Part shown: positions 50,452 through 58,771 of the stretch, in pieces
How positions within the stretch are numbered: position 1 is the first letter of the stretch
Layout of the letters: the number at the start of each line of letters is the position of its first letter
Assembly (NCBI RefSeq): GCF_008042035.1
Contig: NZ_RDBL01000011.1
Location: 9,424 to 70,444 of the forward strand
DNA from: Streptomyces sp. col6
GTDB taxonomy: Bacteria; Actinomycetota; Actinomycetes; Streptomycetales; Streptomycetaceae
DNA: 61,021 nucleotides
Reading direction: 5' to 3'
Program-made: the position numbers and the translations under genes
Notes under the pieces: generated by a model
Told to the model about the DNA's origin: nothing
Databases searched by the model: none
Seen by the model: only the letters and a program-made list of their open reading frames with translations

Positions 50452-50520
50452 TCAGACCATGCTGGCGAACATGGCCGCGGTGAGGGTGCTGAACGCGTAC
50501 TTGATGTAGTGCTTGACCAT
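50452..50520 (-). CDS. 22-residue hydrophobic peptide, candidate precursor
   Basis: This open frame encodes a short peptide that starts MVKHYIKYAFSTL and ends in the hydrophobic stretch AAMFASMV. The N-terminus is basic (K3, H4, K7) and the rest could span or insert into a membrane. GGGAG lies 8 bases before the ATG, a -10/-35 promoter lies about 90 bases upstream and a stem-loop follows the stop, so the peptide has its own well-formed expression signals. It is too short for ordinary gene finding. It leads the operon with the ligase and the GxGD membrane protein, which suggests it is their substrate or product precursor. I do not recognise it from any known family. Confidence 0.6.
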   Translation of the reverse strand: MVKHYIKYAFSTLTAAMFASMV

Positions 50521-50610
50521 GGCGGATCTCCCTTCTCGGGGCCGCCCCGCAAGGGCGGCTGGGCTCCAGGCGGTGCACTCGCAGCCGGGAACGGCTGTGC
50601 GATGAACGAG

Positions 50611-50639
50611 AGAGTAGAGCAGGTGAGTGGACGACTCAA
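50611..50639 (-). promoter_or_regulatory. promoter of the peptide-ligase-protease operon
   Basis: On the minus strand TTGAGT (50639-50634) and TACTCT (50616-50611) are separated by 17 bases. The expected transcript starts near 50604, giving an 84-base leader before the peptide ATG. Confidence 0.6.
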
Positions 50640-50699
50640 CGGTACGAACCGGGACATCGGGCGTTCCGCGACGGGCCCGCGTCCCCGGCGCGCCCCGGT

Positions 50700-51563
50700 T
50701 CAGAATCCGGTGGCCGCCAGGACGCGCATCCAGGCGTCGACCCGCTCGCCGTCGTGGTCGAGGCGGCGGCGGAGCCGCCGCCAGAGAGCACGGCCGTCGG
50801 CGAGGTTGTGACGACGGCCGTGCCGTTCACTGCCCCACTTCAGACAGACCTCCGCCGCGTCGTACGCGGGGTCGGCGGCGAAGGGACGCGGATCGACCAC
50901 CAGCAACCGGCCGTCCGCCCCCGGGACGAGGTTGCCCGGATGCAGCGAGCCGTGCACCCAGGTCCCGGGGGTGGGCGACATCAGTGCGTGGAACGTCTCC
51001 CGCGCCGCCACCAGTTCCCTCTCCGCCGGAGCCTGCGTCCCGTGCAGACCGCCGCCGCGCGCGCGTCCCAGGCGAGGGCCGAGGTGGTCGTGAAGTGTAT
51101 CCGTACGAAGGGACAAGGCCTGTGCCCCGCACTCCTCGACCGCACGCAGCATCGCCCCGAGTGCTTCGACAGAGGGGGCGTTTGAGCTCTCGTGCCGCAA
51201 CGAGGAGCCATCGCCAAGGAGTTGCGTCACCAGTACAGAGACGTCGCCCACCTCGCCCGGCTCCTCCCAGTGGTCCAGGAGTCGTGGCCCGACACCGGAG
51301 CACCCCAGTGCCTCCAGCGCCGCCGCCTCGTGGCGGCTCCGGGTCACACAGGGCGTCACCTTCACCACGCAACGCCCGCCCGGACCGTCGACCACCAGCA
51401 CGCACGCCGTGCATCCGCCGGTCAGGCGTCGCACCGGCGTCCAGTGGTGCTCCCGGAGCAGACGCCCCATCAGCGCGGGCAGCCCGGCCACCCAGGCGGC
51501 CCCGTACCGCTCGCCCAGCCACGCCCGAGCCATGTCGTCGACGAACTCATCGGCCCTGTGCAC
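50700..51563 (-). CDS. APH-like phosphotransferase family protein, catalytic Asp replaced
   Basis: A 287-residue protein of the aminoglycoside/streptomycin phosphotransferase fold: LTGGCTACVLVVDG and CVVKVTP form the nucleotide-binding lobe with the Lys, and LLVVDPRPFAADPAYDAAEV is the metal-binding Asp segment. The catalytic loop reads HGSLHPGN near residues 203-210, where active members have HGDxHxxN, so the catalytic Asp is Ser. It may therefore be an inactive or altered kinase. The GTG at 51563 follows GGGAGG; the frame is open to 51617 without a ribosome site. Its stop lies before the next promoter, so it is a separate unit. Confidence 0.78.
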   Translation of the reverse strand: MHRADEFVDDMARAWLGERYGAAWVAGLPALMGRLLREHHWTPVRRLTGGCTACVLVVDGPGGRCVVKVTPCVTRSRHEAAALEALGCSGVGPRLLDHWEEPGEVGDVSVLVTQLLGDGSSLRHESSNAPSVEALGAMLRAVEECGAQALSLRTDTLHDHLGPRLGRARGGGLHGTQAPAERELVAARETFHALMSPTPGTWVHGSLHPGNLVPGADGRLLVVDPRPFAADPAYDAAEVCLKWGSERHGRRHNLADGRALWRRLRRRLDHDGERVDAWMRVLAATGF

Positions 51564-51632
51564 AGCACGCCCCCGCCTCCCGGTCCCCACGGACACGCCG
51601 ATCATCCACGAGGGCACGGTCGGGGTCGAGCG

Positions 51633-52328
51633 TCAGGGGCCGGCCTCTTCCTCCTCCATCCCCTGTTCGCCGACGCTGATCAGCCCCGTTTCGTAGGCGA
51701 CGATGACGGCCTGGACCCGGTCCCGCAGACCGAGTTTGGCGAGGATGCGGGCGACGTGGGTCTTCACCGTCGTCTCGGCCAGGTGGAGGCGGGCGGCGAG
51801 TTCGGCGTTGCTCAGGCCCCGGGCGAGCAGGCCGAGGACCTCCAGCTCGCGCGGGGTGAGCGCGGCGAGGTCACGGTGCGGGGCGGCGCTGTCGCCGCCC
51901 CGCCGCGTGAACCGCTGGACGAGACGGCGCGTGATGGCGGGCGCGAGGAGGGCGTCGCCGGTGCGGACCGTGCGCACCGCCGCCGTCAGCTGCTCCGGTG
52001 TGACGTCCTTCAGCAGGAAGCCACTGGCCCCGGCCGACAGGGCCGCGTACACATAGCGGTCGAGGTCGAACGTGGTCAGGATGACGACGCGCGGCCGGTC
52101 GGAGCCGTCCGCGAGGATGCGGCGGGTGGCCTCCAGCCCGTCCATCTCGGGCATCCGGACGTCCATCAGGACGACATCGGGCCGGGTGCGGCGCACCGCG
52201 GCGACCGCCTCCGCCCCGTTCGTGGCCTCGGCGACGACGTCGATGCCGTCGGCGCCGAGGATCAGCCGGAACCCGGTGCGGACCAGGGTCTGGTCGTCGG
52301 CGATGAGCACACGCGGCGGCTCGGTCAC
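51633..52328 (-). CDS. NarL/LuxR-type response regulator
   Basis: A 231-residue regulator. The receiver domain (about 1-120) has the acidic pair IADD, the phosphoacceptor Asp in VLMDVRMPEMDG and the Lys in LLKDVTP. The C-terminal LuxR helix-turn-helix (about 160-220) reads LTPRELEVLGLLARGLSNAELAARLHLAETTVKTHVARIL. The GTG at 52328 overlaps the histidine kinase stop, so the pair is translationally coupled. It probably controls the divergent ABC exporter at 53814. Confidence 0.93.
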   Translation of the reverse strand: MTEPPRVLIADDQTLVRTGFRLILGADGIDVVAEATNGAEAVAAVRRTRPDVVLMDVRMPEMDGLEATRRILADGSDRPRVVILTTFDLDRYVYAALSAGASGFLLKDVTPEQLTAAVRTVRTGDALLAPAITRRLVQRFTRRGGDSAAPHRDLAALTPRELEVLGLLARGLSNAELAARLHLAETTVKTHVARILAKLGLRDRVQAVIVAYETGLISVGEQGMEEEEAGP

Positions 52329-53599
52329 AGCGTCTCCAAGGGGATCAGGGCCTCCACACGGTAACCGCCCTCCGGACGCGCGCCGGTGCTCAGGGTGCCG
52401 TCGTACACGGCCAGGCGCTCGCGCAGCCCGATCAGGCCCCGGCCGCTCCCGGCCCCCGTGCCCGGACGCCCGCCGGCGTCGGTGACCTCCACCCGCAGCC
52501 TGCGCGGCCCGTACTCGACGGTCACGGCCGCCGAGGCGCCCGACGCGTGCTTCACCGTGTTCGTCAGGGCCTCCTGGACGACGCGGTAGGCGGCGAGTTC
52601 CAGACCGGGCGGCAGCGGCCGGGACCGGCCCGTCACCGCCAGTTCGACCGGCAGCCCCGCGTCCCGGACCCGCCCCACCAGCGTCTCCAGCTGGTCGAGA
52701 CCCGGCTGCGGGGCCGGCACCACCGCGTCCGGGTCCGCAGCCTCGTCCTCGGCGGTCGTGGTCAGCAGGCCCATCACATGGCGCAGCTCGGTCATCGCCG
52801 CCCGGCCGCCCGCCTCCACGGCGAGCAGCGCCTCGCCGGCCAGTGCGGGAGAGGACTTCATAATGGTGCGGGCGGCACCGGCCTGAATGATCATCACGCT
52901 GACGTTGTGCGTGACCACGTCGTGCAACTCGCGGGCGATCCTGGCCCGTTCGTGCTCCACGGCCCGGCGCAGCGCCTCCTCCTGCTCGCGCTCCAGCACG
53001 GAGAGCCGCGCCCGCCCCTCGTCGGACCGGAGCTTCCATGTGCGCAGCCCCACCGCCGCCACGGCCATCGGGGTCAGGATCAGCAGGGCGATGTACTCGT
53101 TGGGGACGATCGGCGTCACCGAGTTCCCGGAGGTCCCGACCAGGGCGACCGACACCGGCAGCGCCACGAGCGTCGCCGTCCGGTGCGGGCTGTACACGGC
53201 GGCGCCGTACACCGCGATCACGAACGCGTAGAACGTCAGGCGCATCACGCTCTGCGGGGTCGCCAGCGTCGCGGCCGTCACCACGCACAGCACGGCGAGC
53301 GGGTAGCGGCGGCGCAGCACCAGGGCACCCGAGGCGACGGCTGCGAGCGTCACCATGAAGGCCATCCCGCCGGTCCCGGACGGGCGCGCCAACGTGTAGG
53401 CCCGGTCGCCGACCATCCGCACCACCACGTTGTCGGCGTTGTCCACGCCGTAGTACACCGTGGCGGCTCCCAGGACCAACGCCACCAGCACGTCGAACTG
53501 CCGGGCGCGCCGGGAGGGCCGAGGCGGCGGACCACCGGCGCCGGCCACCCGGCGGGCGCTCTCCCGCAGCCGCTCCAGCTTCGTACGTACGTCCGTCAC
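52325..53599 (-). CDS. sensor histidine kinase (HisKA_3 type)
   Basis: A 424-residue membrane kinase. Several hydrophobic helices in the first half (about 35-195) form the sensor region, followed by a dimerisation domain with phosphoacceptor His in ERARIARELHDVVTHNVSVM and an HATPase domain with AYRVVQEALTNTVKHA and GRGLIGLRERL. This is the usual DesK/NarX-like kinase paired with a NarL-type regulator. GTG at 53599 is taken as the start at the beginning of the conserved frame; its ribosome site is weak. The 213-base gap to the ABC genes holds the divergent promoters. Confidence 0.9.
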   Translation of the reverse strand: MTDVRTKLERLRESARRVAGAGGPPPRPSRRARQFDVLVALVLGAATVYYGVDNADNVVVRMVGDRAYTLARPSGTGGMAFMVTLAAVASGALVLRRRYPLAVLCVVTAATLATPQSVMRLTFYAFVIAVYGAAVYSPHRTATLVALPVSVALVGTSGNSVTPIVPNEYIALLILTPMAVAAVGLRTWKLRSDEGRARLSVLEREQEEALRRAVEHERARIARELHDVVTHNVSVMIIQAGAARTIMKSSPALAGEALLAVEAGGRAAMTELRHVMGLLTTTAEDEAADPDAVVPAPQPGLDQLETLVGRVRDAGLPVELAVTGRSRPLPPGLELAAYRVVQEALTNTVKHASGASAAVTVEYGPRRLRVEVTDAGGRPGTGAGSGRGLIGLRERLAVYDGTLSTGARPEGGYRVEALIPLETL

Positions 53600-53813
53600 C
53601 GCTTCATTGTCCCGGCGGTGCGCACCCCGGGGGGTCCGCCCCCGTGCCCATTCCGGCGGCGGGCCGTACATCACCCGCCTACCTCGCAAGGACGACGAAC
53701 GCGCCGCTCATCCCGGCGCCGGACCGGGAGGGGTTCCGGCGGCCGACGCGTGCGCACCGGGACCGCTCCTAGCGTTCAGGCAGCCGGAACGCACAGGAAT
53801 CAGGAGCCCCGCC

Positions 53814-54521
53814 GTGACCGCACCACTGATCGAACTGCGCGAGGTGAGCCGTCGCTACGACGACGGTCCGCCCGCCCTCCACGAGGCCTCGCTGAGCGTG
53901 CTGCCGGGGGAGGCCGTCGCGATCCTCGGCCCCTCCGGCAGCGGCAAGTCGACGCTCCTCAACCTTGTGGCGGGCCTCGACCGGCCCGACACCGGCACGG
54001 TCACCGTCGACGGGGTACGCGTCGACCGGCTGAGCGAGGCAGCGTCGGCGCTGTACCGGCGCTCCCGGGTCGGGATGGTCTTCCAGTTCTTCAACCTGCT
54101 CGACGACCTGACCGTCGGCGACAACGTCGCCCTGCCCGCACGCCTCGCCGGCATGTCGCGCGGCGAGGCGGCCCGCCGGACGGCCGGACTCCTGGAACGG
54201 CTCGGCATCGACCGCCACGCCCGCGCCTACCCCGGCCGGCTTTCCGGCGGCCAGCGGCAGCGCGTCGCGGTGGCCCGCGCCCTGATGAACCGACCGGCGC
54301 TGCTCCTGGCCGACGAGCCGACCGGAGCCCTGGACACCGCCGCCGGACAGGACGTCAGCCGGCTGCTCACCGAACTCAACGCCGAGGGCCAGACGATCGT
54401 CGTCGTCACCCACGACCTCGCGCTCGCCCGTGCCTGCACCCACCGCACGATCCGCATCGCCGACGGCCGCATCACCCATGACCTGCCGTCGCGGGCCGAC
54501 GCGCCGGAGTCCGTCCGATGA
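53814..54521 (+). CDS. ABC transporter ATP-binding protein (MacB/LolD type)
   Basis: A 235-residue ATPase with Walker A GPSGSGKST, Q loop FQFFNLL, signature LSGGQRQRVAVARAL, Walker B LLLADEPTGALD and H loop VTHD. It pairs with the FtsX-like permease gene next to it, whose start overlaps its stop (ATGA). GTG at 53814 follows AGGAG. The exporter is likely under control of the divergent two-component system. Confidence 0.95.
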   Translation: MTAPLIELREVSRRYDDGPPALHEASLSVLPGEAVAILGPSGSGKSTLLNLVAGLDRPDTGTVTVDGVRVDRLSEAASALYRRSRVGMVFQFFNLLDDLTVGDNVALPARLAGMSRGEAARRTAGLLERLGIDRHARAYPGRLSGGQRQRVAVARALMNRPALLLADEPTGALDTAAGQDVSRLLTELNAEGQTIVVVTHDLALARACTHRTIRIADGRITHDLPSRADAPESVR

Positions 54522-56869
54522 GCGCCCTCGGCCGGGTGGTGCGGTCCGGAGTGGCACGGCGCCGCGTGCAGACGCTGGTGATCGGGCTCGCCGTGATGAT
54601 GGCGGTCGCCGCGTCCGTGCTCGCCGGATCGCTGCTCGTGGTCTCCGGCGCACCCTTCGACGACGCCTTCGCCCGGCAGCACGGCGCGCACCTGTCCATG
54701 GAGTTCGACGCGGACGAGGTGAGCGCCGCCCGGCTGGCGAGGACCGGGCACACCGCAGGCGTCCGCGCGTCCGCGGGCCCCTTCCGCACGGCGACGGTCA
54801 CCCCGCGCCCCGACGCGACCGGTCCCGGGTGGCCCATGACCGTGGCGGGCCGGGGAGACCCGGGCCGGGACGTGGACGAGGTCGCGCTGACCGACGGCCG
54901 GTGGGCCGCGCGGCCCGGCGAGATCGTTCTCTCCACCGGTTCCTCGCTCTTTCCCGTCCTGGGCAAGGAGATCCGCTTCACCGGCCTGCCCGGTGACCCC
55001 GCGCTGACCGTCGTCGGCGTGGCCCGCTCGGTCACCGGGACCGCGGACGCCTGGGTCGTCCCCGCCCAGATGCCGGCCCTGACCGCGTCCGGCAACGGCG
55101 GCTACCAGATGCTGTTCCGCTTCACCGAGGCGGACACCGCCGCGCGGATCACCGCGGGCGGCGGCAGGGTGAAGGCATCCCTGCCCGCCGGAGCAGCCGT
55201 GGGCCAGCAGTCCTGGCTGGCCGTCAGGAAGTCCGCCGAGCGGGACACCGCCCTGTACGTTCCCTTCCTCTTCGCCTTCGGCGCGCTGGGCCTGGTCATG
55301 TCGGTCCTCACCGTCGGCAACGTCGTCGCCTCGGCCGTCGGGTCGGGGACGCGTCGCATCGGCATCCTCAAGGCCGTCGGGTGCACCCCCGCCCAGGTCG
55401 TACGGGCCCATGTGGGCCAGGCACTGATCCCCGCGATCACCGGCACCGTCCTCGGCATCGTCGCGGGGCACCTGCTCGCCGTCCCCGTGATGGCCGAGAC
55501 CGAGGAGGCGTACGGCACCTCGTCCCTGGCCGTCGCCCCCTGGGTCGACCTGGCGGTCGTCGGGGGAGCGCTCGGCCTGGTGTCGGCGACCGCGTGGGCC
55601 GCTGCCTGGCGGGCGGGCCGGCTGCGTACGGTCGACGCGCTCGCCGTAGGACGCAACGCCTCGGCCACACGCGGCCGGTGGGCGGCCCGCCTCGCCGGAC
55701 GCCTGCCCCTGCCGCAGCCCGTCGCCCTCGGCCTGGTCCGGCCCTTCGCACGGCCCGCCCGCGCACTGGCCATGGGTACGGCGGTCCTGTTCGGCACGGT
55801 CGCCGTCACGTTCACCGTGGGGATGGGCGCCTCACTCGGCGAGGTGATGAAGGCCAAGGCGCACGACGCCGCCGACGTCGTCGTTCCCGCGCCCCTCCCG
55901 GACTTCGGGCCGCCGGGCGCCGGACGCCCCGCGCGGCACGACAGGGCCGACCCCGCCGCCGTCGCCGCGGCCATCGAGGCGGACCCCGGCACCGGCGCGT
56001 ACTACAGCGCCTCGACGGTCCGCGCCACGATCGGCGGGCTCACCGGCACCACCGACGTCGTCGCCTTCACCGGAGACGCCTCCTGGGGCGGCTACACCAT
56101 GGTCGCCGGCCGTTGGATCGCCCGGCCCGGCGAGGCCGCCGTCCCGTCCCCCTTCCTCACCGCCACCGGCACCCGCATCGGTGACACGCTCACCCTGAAC
56201 GGCCTGGGGGCGCCCGTCACCGTACGGATCGTCGGCGAGGTGCTCGACCCGCGCAACGACGGCATGCAGGTCTTCACCGACGCGGCGACGCTCAAACCGG
56301 CCCACCCGGACCTGACGGAGACCAGCCACCACATCGCGGTCGCCCCCGGCACCGACGTCACCGCCTATGCCGACGCGCTCAACAGGGCCCTGAAGCCCCT
56401 GGGTGTCACGGCGAGGGCGGGCGGGCTCGGTGCGGGCGGCGACATGGTCGCCACGCTCAACGCCCTGTCCGGGATCCTCACGCTGATGCTCGTCGCCGTG
56501 GCCGCGCTGGGCGTGCTCAACGGGGTGCTGCTCGACACCCGTGAGCGCGTCCGTGAGATCGGCATCCACAAGGCCCTCGGCATGACACCCCGCCAGACCG
56601 TCGTCATGGTCCTCACCTCGGTCGCCGTCACCGGCCTGGCCGCGGGCGCCCTCGGAGTACCGCTCGGCGTCGCCCTGCACCGCGGGGTCCTGCCCGCGAT
56701 GGGCGGGAGCGTAGGCCTTCGCCTCCCCGAATCCGTCCTCGCCGTATACCCCTCGGCGGAACTGTTCCCGCTCGCACTCGGCGGCCTCGTCATCGCCGCC
56801 CTGGGCGCCGTCCTGCCCGCGGGCTGGGCGGCCGGGGCCCGTACGGCGACGTCCTTGCGAACCGAGTAG
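54518..56869 (+). CDS. FtsX-like ABC permease
   Basis: A 783-residue permease with an N-terminal membrane helix, a large extracytoplasmic domain (about 45-240), a first FtsX block of three helices (about 255-370), a second extracytoplasmic segment and a C-terminal FtsX block with RVREIGIHKALGMTPRQTVVMVL. This is the double-FtsX layout of exporters of lipids, peptides or antibiotics in actinomycetes. Its 3' end overlaps the predicted 3' end of the antisense antiporter gene by 80 bases, so one of the two ends may be annotated too long. Confidence 0.92.
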   Translation: MSALGRVVRSGVARRRVQTLVIGLAVMMAVAASVLAGSLLVVSGAPFDDAFARQHGAHLSMEFDADEVSAARLARTGHTAGVRASAGPFRTATVTPRPDATGPGWPMTVAGRGDPGRDVDEVALTDGRWAARPGEIVLSTGSSLFPVLGKEIRFTGLPGDPALTVVGVARSVTGTADAWVVPAQMPALTASGNGGYQMLFRFTEADTAARITAGGGRVKASLPAGAAVGQQSWLAVRKSAERDTALYVPFLFAFGALGLVMSVLTVGNVVASAVGSGTRRIGILKAVGCTPAQVVRAHVGQALIPAITGTVLGIVAGHLLAVPVMAETEEAYGTSSLAVAPWVDLAVVGGALGLVSATAWAAAWRAGRLRTVDALAVGRNASATRGRWAARLAGRLPLPQPVALGLVRPFARPARALAMGTAVLFGTVAVTFTVGMGASLGEVMKAKAHDAADVVVPAPLPDFGPPGAGRPARHDRADPAAVAAAIEADPGTGAYYSASTVRATIGGLTGTTDVVAFTGDASWGGYTMVAGRWIARPGEAAVPSPFLTATGTRIGDTLTLNGLGAPVTVRIVGEVLDPRNDGMQVFTDAATLKPAHPDLTETSHHIAVAPGTDVTAYADALNRALKPLGVTARAGGLGAGGDMVATLNALSGILTLMLVAVAALGVLNGVLLDTRERVREIGIHKALGMTPRQTVVMVLTSVAVTGLAAGALGVPLGVALHRGVLPAMGGSVGLRLPESVLAVYPSAELFPLALGGLVIAALGAVLPAGWAAGARTATSLRTE

Positions 56870-58181
56870 CCGCGGGGCCCGTACGGGACTCCGGGCGACG
56901 CGGGGAACGCGATTCCCAGGGCGTGTCCTGGGAAACGCGCTCCCGCCGCCGGTCCAGGCGCCGGATCACCGGTGTCGCCGTCGCGCCGTGCAGGAGTACG
57001 GAGACCAGTACCGTGAACGCCGCGACCGCCCACAGCTCGTCGGCGTACCGCGTGAAGGGGCCCTCGCCGAGCGCGTACGCGAGGTAGAACAGCGAACCGA
57101 TGCCCCGGATGCCGAACAGGGCGGTGACCGCCCGCTCGCGCCGCCCGGCCGGGAAGCCCAGCTGCGCGGCGGCGCCGGCGGCAGGGCGGATCACCAGGAT
57201 CAGGGCGAGGCCGAGGAGCGCCCCCTGCCACGGGAGTTCGCCCAGTCCGTCGGCCACCAGGTAGCCGCCCAGCAGGAACAGCAGCACGGCGGTCAGCAGA
57301 CGTTCGACCTGTTCGCCGAAACCGTGCAGCACCTGGTGGTAGCCATGACCGCGCTCGGCGGCGCGTATGGTGCACGCCGCGACGAACACCGCGAGGAATC
57401 CGTACCCGTGGAGCAGTTCGGTGAGTCCGTACACGGTGAACGTGGCACCGAGCACGGTGAAGCCCTCCATCTGCTGCGAGAGGCGCACATGCCGGGAGCG
57501 GAAGAACAGCCGGCCGAGCAGCCGGCCCACGGCCACACCCGCCACCAGGCCGACGACCGCCCGCAGCAGCACATCGGCCAGCAGCCAGTGGCCGATCCAC
57601 TCCGCCGACCAGCCGTCGCCCGCGGTCGCCGCCAGTGCCACGGCGGCCAGCACGAATGGCATCGCGAGACCGTCGTTCAGCCCGGCCTCGGAGGTCAGCG
57701 TGAACCGCACCTCCTCCTCGTCGTCCTCGTCCTCACCGCTCGTCGGCTCCCCGACCCGTACCTCCGCAGCCAGCACCGGGTCGGTCGGCGCCAGCGCGGC
57801 GGCCAGCAGCAGGGCCACCGCCGGGGGCCAGCCCACGAGCCACACCCCGAGCAGCGCCACCCCCGCGATGGTGAGCGGCAGGGCCAGCCCCAGGAAGCGC
57901 CAGGCCCCCGCCCAGCCACGCCATCCGAAGGGCCGGTCGATCGCCAGACCGGCGCCCATCAGCGACACGATCACGCAGATCTCCGTCACATGCTCGACCC
58001 AGACCCGGTCCCGGACCGGGTCCACGACGGGCACGTCCAGCGGCAGCAGGGCGATCGCGGCGCCCGCGACGAGGAACACCATGGGCATGGAGAAGGGGCG
58101 CCGCCGGACCAGGGGAGGGAGGACGGCGGCCATCAGGATCCCGATCCCCGCCGCCGTGTATATGCCGTGCACCAACGTCAT
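56790..58181 (-). CDS. cation:proton antiporter (CPA1 family)
   Basis: A 463-residue twelve-helix Na+/K+:H+ exchanger. Core motifs include AALAPTDPVLAAEV (ion-binding Asp region), TSEAGLNDGLAMPFVL and FGIRGIGSLFYLAYAL. The last 50 or so residues are Arg/Pro/Ser-rich and low in conservation, run through a hairpin at 56913-56934 and overlap the FtsX gene, so the true C-terminus may be near residue 412 and the rest a read-through or frameshift extension. It is divergent from nothing and is separated from the DUF5133 gene by a strong terminator. Confidence 0.88.
   Translation of the reverse strand: MTLVHGIYTAAGIGILMAAVLPPLVRRRPFSMPMVFLVAGAAIALLPLDVPVVDPVRDRVWVEHVTEICVIVSLMGAGLAIDRPFGWRGWAGAWRFLGLALPLTIAGVALLGVWLVGWPPAVALLLAAALAPTDPVLAAEVRVGEPTSGEDEDDEEEVRFTLTSEAGLNDGLAMPFVLAAVALAATAGDGWSAEWIGHWLLADVLLRAVVGLVAGVAVGRLLGRLFFRSRHVRLSQQMEGFTVLGATFTVYGLTELLHGYGFLAVFVAACTIRAAERGHGYHQVLHGFGEQVERLLTAVLLFLLGGYLVADGLGELPWQGALLGLALILVIRPAAGAAAQLGFPAGRRERAVTALFGIRGIGSLFYLAYALGEGPFTRYADELWAVAAFTVLVSVLLHGATATPVIRRLDRRRERVSQDTPWESRSPRRPESRTGPAATRFARTSPYGPRPPSPRAGRRPGRR
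56913..56934. terminator. hairpin at the FtsX/antiporter junction
   Basis: TTCCCAGG (56913-56920) and CCTGGGAA (56927-56934) form an 8-bp stem with a 6-base loop, extendable by GCG/CGC. It lies 44 bases after the FtsX stop and could terminate that transcript, while falling inside the predicted antiporter frame. Confidence 0.45.
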
Positions 58182-58218
58182 CCGGTACCGCGTCCTCCAT
58201 CGTCTCGGGGGCCCAACG

Positions 58219-58268
58219 GGAACCGGCCGTCGGCACCCCGGATCTCCGGGGTGCCGACGGCCGGTTCC
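58219..58268 (-). terminator. strong hairpin terminator
   Basis: Perfect 23-bp arms (58219-58241 and 58246-58268) around the loop ATCT, 17 bases past the DUF5133 stop. It also insulates the antiporter start at 58181 from upstream transcription. Confidence 0.85.
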
Positions 58269-58284
58269 AGGTGTTCGTGGGTTA

Positions 58285-58533
58285 TCAGGCGGCGACCACG
58301 CCCACAGGGCCGGTCAGGCCGGCCTCCTCGGCGGGGGCACCGCGCCGCAGCAGCGTGTCGGCGGTGCTCACGGCCTCCCGCACATCGCTGACCCCCGTCA
58401 TGACACACAGGGTGTACGCGGTGTCCTCGCGTCGCCGGACGGTGTCCGGGGTGGAACGGCGCTCGTCCTCGATCACGGCGTCCGCGTAACGGGACAGCGC
58501 GGCGCGCAGATCTGCGGGCGTGGGAAGCAGCAC
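58285..58533 (-). CDS. DUF5133-like small protein
   Basis: An 82-residue protein of a Streptomyces family of unknown function: LLPTPADLRAALSRYADAVIEDE at the start and TRRREDTAYTLCVMTGV in the centre are its landmarks. GTG at 58533 has AAGGAG 6 bases upstream; a TTG two codons earlier sits directly on that site and is not used. No catalytic motif is seen. It is monocistronic. Confidence 0.75.
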   Translation of the reverse strand: MLLPTPADLRAALSRYADAVIEDERRSTPDTVRRREDTAYTLCVMTGVSDVREAVSTADTLLRRGAPAEEAGLTGPVGVVAA

Positions 58534-58771
58534 AGCCAACTCCTTCTCAACTGAACTGGCCCTCCCGAGCCGGTTGGGCGGCTGGGGCAGGGTGGTCGCT
58601 CACGACGATCTTCGGGTTCCCCGCCACGCGCCGAGCATGCCCCCCGTTTTCGGCCGAAACCGAATTCCCGCATCCGGCCATATCGGTGTTCCTACGGGGC
58701 ACACGTCTCCCATGGCCGGGGAGGCCGCCCTGCGGATGAAGTCACCCAGCCCCGCACGGCAGGCCTCCCGG

